DNA from: CBFHMJ01 sp965656875
GTDB taxonomy: Bacteria > Pseudomonadota > Gammaproteobacteria > Enterobacterales > Alteromonadaceae
Assembly (NCBI GenBank): GCA_965656875.1
Contig: CBFHMJ010000016.1
Span: 62,001 to 126,000, forward strand
Reading direction: 5' to 3'
DNA length: 64,000 nt
Positions 62,804 to 64,000 of this stretch are shown in pieces. The notes beneath the pieces are model-generated. The model did not search any database. It was not told where the DNA came from and was given only the letters and a program-made list of their open reading frames with translations. Positions within the stretch are counted from its first letter, which is position 1. Each line of letters begins with the position of its first letter. Both the position numbers and the translations under genes were made by a program.

Positions 62804-64000
62804 GTGAACAGGATTAAGGCAATGGAGAATTCTGCCGTCAGCAACACGGCAGCTCAGGGCAACGGACAACACAGTTTTAAACGAACTAACACAGCAACTT
62901 ATTTCAGCGTTAACACCACAGCTGCGATCATACGACTGTTCTGGCTGTTAATACTCACCACACTAACCAGCACCGCGTCAGCAAACGACACCGTTAGCTG
63001 GAACAGCGAGCAGTTTATCGCCCTGCATGGTGACATTAACGGCGATGGCCGTGATGATTTACTGCTGCAACCTCGGGGTGCTAATGCAGAAGCAAGTACA
63101 GGTTCAGTTACTTTTCAGTCATCCTCCCGTCAGTATCTGACCGACGATTCTCATTTCCTCACCTTTCTGCCCGATTTTACCTCCGCCCGGTTACTGCTGG
63201 CCGATATCAATGGTGATGGCAAAGACGACTTAGTAACCATCAGCGCCGGTGAAGCCCGGGTTCGACTGTCAAATGGTAGCGGCTTTGCTGAGGTGTCTCA
63301 GACCTTATCCAATCCTGAATCGCTGCATTTTCTCAACGCCTTTGATGCCTATCTCTATTACGCCGGTGACTTTAACGGCGATGGCCGCGACGAATTTATT
63401 GCCCTGAGTGACAACCCGCACCGTGCTGACCGGGCTCATGTTCTGATGCAGACCGAAGCCAACGGCCAGCTCAATGTGCATCAGTCGCCCGGTGAAGAAG
63501 CCGTCTGGGCACAACAACAAAGCTCCCGCCTGATTATTGCTGATTACAACAACGACGGCAGAGACGATATCTTTGCGGTAGCTCGCAAAGCCAATGACCC
63601 ACACTGGTTAGTGCTGAGCTCTGATAAAGGCCGTTTCTCCTCTCGCGGTCAGCAAATTCGTCACCGACTGACTAATCACGACTGGGATGATGAACGCCAC
63701 AGTATTATGGCGATTAATGGCCTGTTGACGCCGGGCGTGGAACTGCTGCGTCGTAATAACCGCCCGGGCGGTTTTGATGAGCGCGGTGAGTGGCATTCGG
63801 AGAATATGGGTGAACCTGGCGATGTGGTGGCTCGCCAGTCATCGGACAGCGCATCGGTCACAAATAAACAGGCACTGATTAATCCTGACACCGTTAAACC
63901 ACACGCGCTGCGTACTCCGGATAATACCGACGCTATTAACTCAGCATCAACAGATGCCATTGACTCAGCATCAACAGATGCCACTGACTGTAACGACCCG
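62804..64000 (+). CDS. Secreted FG-GAP/VCBS repeat protein, 3' end beyond window
   Basis: Open frame of at least 399 codons from GTG 62804 (behind GAGG, AAAGCA spacing) to the window edge. After a long N terminus and a hydrophobic signal segment (LFWLLILTTLTSTASA) come FG-GAP units, each with a calcium-type loop: DINGDGRDD, DINGDGKDD, DFNGDGRDE, DYNNDGRDD. The last 20 codons are a Ser/Ala/Asp repeat (24-bp units at 63935-63982). Such modules form propellers in Rhs/TcB-like toxins, SpvB-like proteins and adhesins. The continuation decides which; I cannot see it. The signal peptide is atypically preceded by about 45 residues, so the true start may be downstream. Confidence 0.75.
   Translation, partial: MNRIKAMENSAVSNTAAQGNGQHSFKRTNTATYFSVNTTAAIIRLFWLLILTTLTSTASANDTVSWNSEQFIALHGDINGDGRDDLLLQPRGANAEASTGSVTFQSSSRQYLTDDSHFLTFLPDFTSARLLLADINGDGKDDLVTISAGEARVRLSNGSGFAEVSQTLSNPESLHFLNAFDAYLYYAGDFNGDGRDEFIALSDNPHRADRAHVLMQTEANGQLNVHQSPGEEAVWAQQQSSRLIIADYNNDGRDDIFAVARKANDPHWLVLSSDKGRFSSRGQQIRHRLTNHDWDDERHSIMAINGLLTPGVELLRRNNRPGGFDERGEWHSENMGEPGDVVARQSSDSASVTNKQALINPDTVKPHALRTPDNTDAINSASTDAIDSASTDATDCNDP
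63935..63990 (+). repeat. 24-bp tandem repeat in FG-GAP gene
   Basis: ATTAACTCAGCATCAACAGATGCC-like units: one copy at 63935-63958, a second at 63959-63982 (one base different), and the start of a third (ACTGAC). It encodes an octapeptide INSASTDA/IDSASTDA. In frame, so copy number could vary without breaking the gene. More copies may follow past the window. Confidence 0.8.

Noticed and set aside
1..64000. CRISPR arrays, rRNA, tRNA, intact transposons
   Set aside because: No regularly spaced repeats, tRNA-like folds or transposase motifs were seen.

Overview
The window reads as chromosome of a Gram-negative gammaproteobacterium, probably marine. The evidence is an outer-membrane porin, an RND pump, vibriolysin-type M4 proteases, a DUF2884/YggN-like protein and an integron cassette edge, at moderate G+C. 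I cannot name the genus from sequence alone. No rRNA, tRNA, CRISPR array or intact insertion sequence was seen.

Layout. (1) 1-1.0 kb: a DUF4326 gene followed by a well-formed attC site (619-671) and a small orphan ORF, i.e. the edge of an integron cassette region. (2) 1.5-9.5 kb: a LysR regulator convergent with a minus-strand operon: EamA exporter, two-subunit coenzyme-B12 glutamate mutase (GlmS/GlmE-like), dedicated aspartate kinase and aspartate-semialdehyde dehydrogenase paralogues, a 2-oxoglutarate/Fe(II) oxygenase and a porin. The chemistry suggested is glutamate to 3-methylaspartate to 3-methylaspartate semialdehyde, plus an oxidation and export. (3) 10.1-14.9 kb: an orphan amino-acid binding protein, two secreted proteins and a frameshifted LysR gene. 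(4) 14.9-49.2 kb: one long minus-strand biosynthetic region. In transcription order: RND pump, membrane fusion protein, NRPS (A-T-C-A-T), NRPS (C-A-T x3), ATP-grasp ligase, NRPS (C-A-T-C*), lysine/ornithine N-hydroxylase, MetRS-like enzyme, cupin, glycine-oxidase-like flavoenzyme, family III CoA-transferase, second flavoenzyme, MATE transporter.

The most exciting point is in region 4. N-hydroxylase + MetRS-like protein + cupin + DAO-type oxidase is the known signature of hydrazine (N-N bond) formation, as in the s56-p1, pyrazomycin and triacsin pathways. Here it is in a Gram-negative host, with cupin and MetRS as separate genes and joined to a six-module peptide assembly line. Specificity pockets read by hand suggest X-Gly-hydrophobic-Val-Ala-Gln/Glu. 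The line has no thioesterase and ends in a condensation-like domain that has lost both active-site histidines. The product is inferred to be a new hydrazine-derived peptide; the aldehyde-forming operon of region 2 might supply a partner, but that link is speculative.

(5) 49.9-54.2 kb: two tandem, highly similar secreted M4 metalloproteases, each with its own terminator and a gene remnant between them. (6) 54.8-57.4 kb: a three-gene operon of a 54-residue peptide and two paralogous helix-turn-helix-like proteins, a CdiI-type immunity pseudogene with an in-frame stop, a small membrane protein and a 50-residue Cys-containing peptide. (7) 57.6-64.0 kb: a response regulator-GGDEF protein overlapping a beta-propeller sensor histidine kinase, then the start of a secreted FG-GAP repeat protein that runs off the window.
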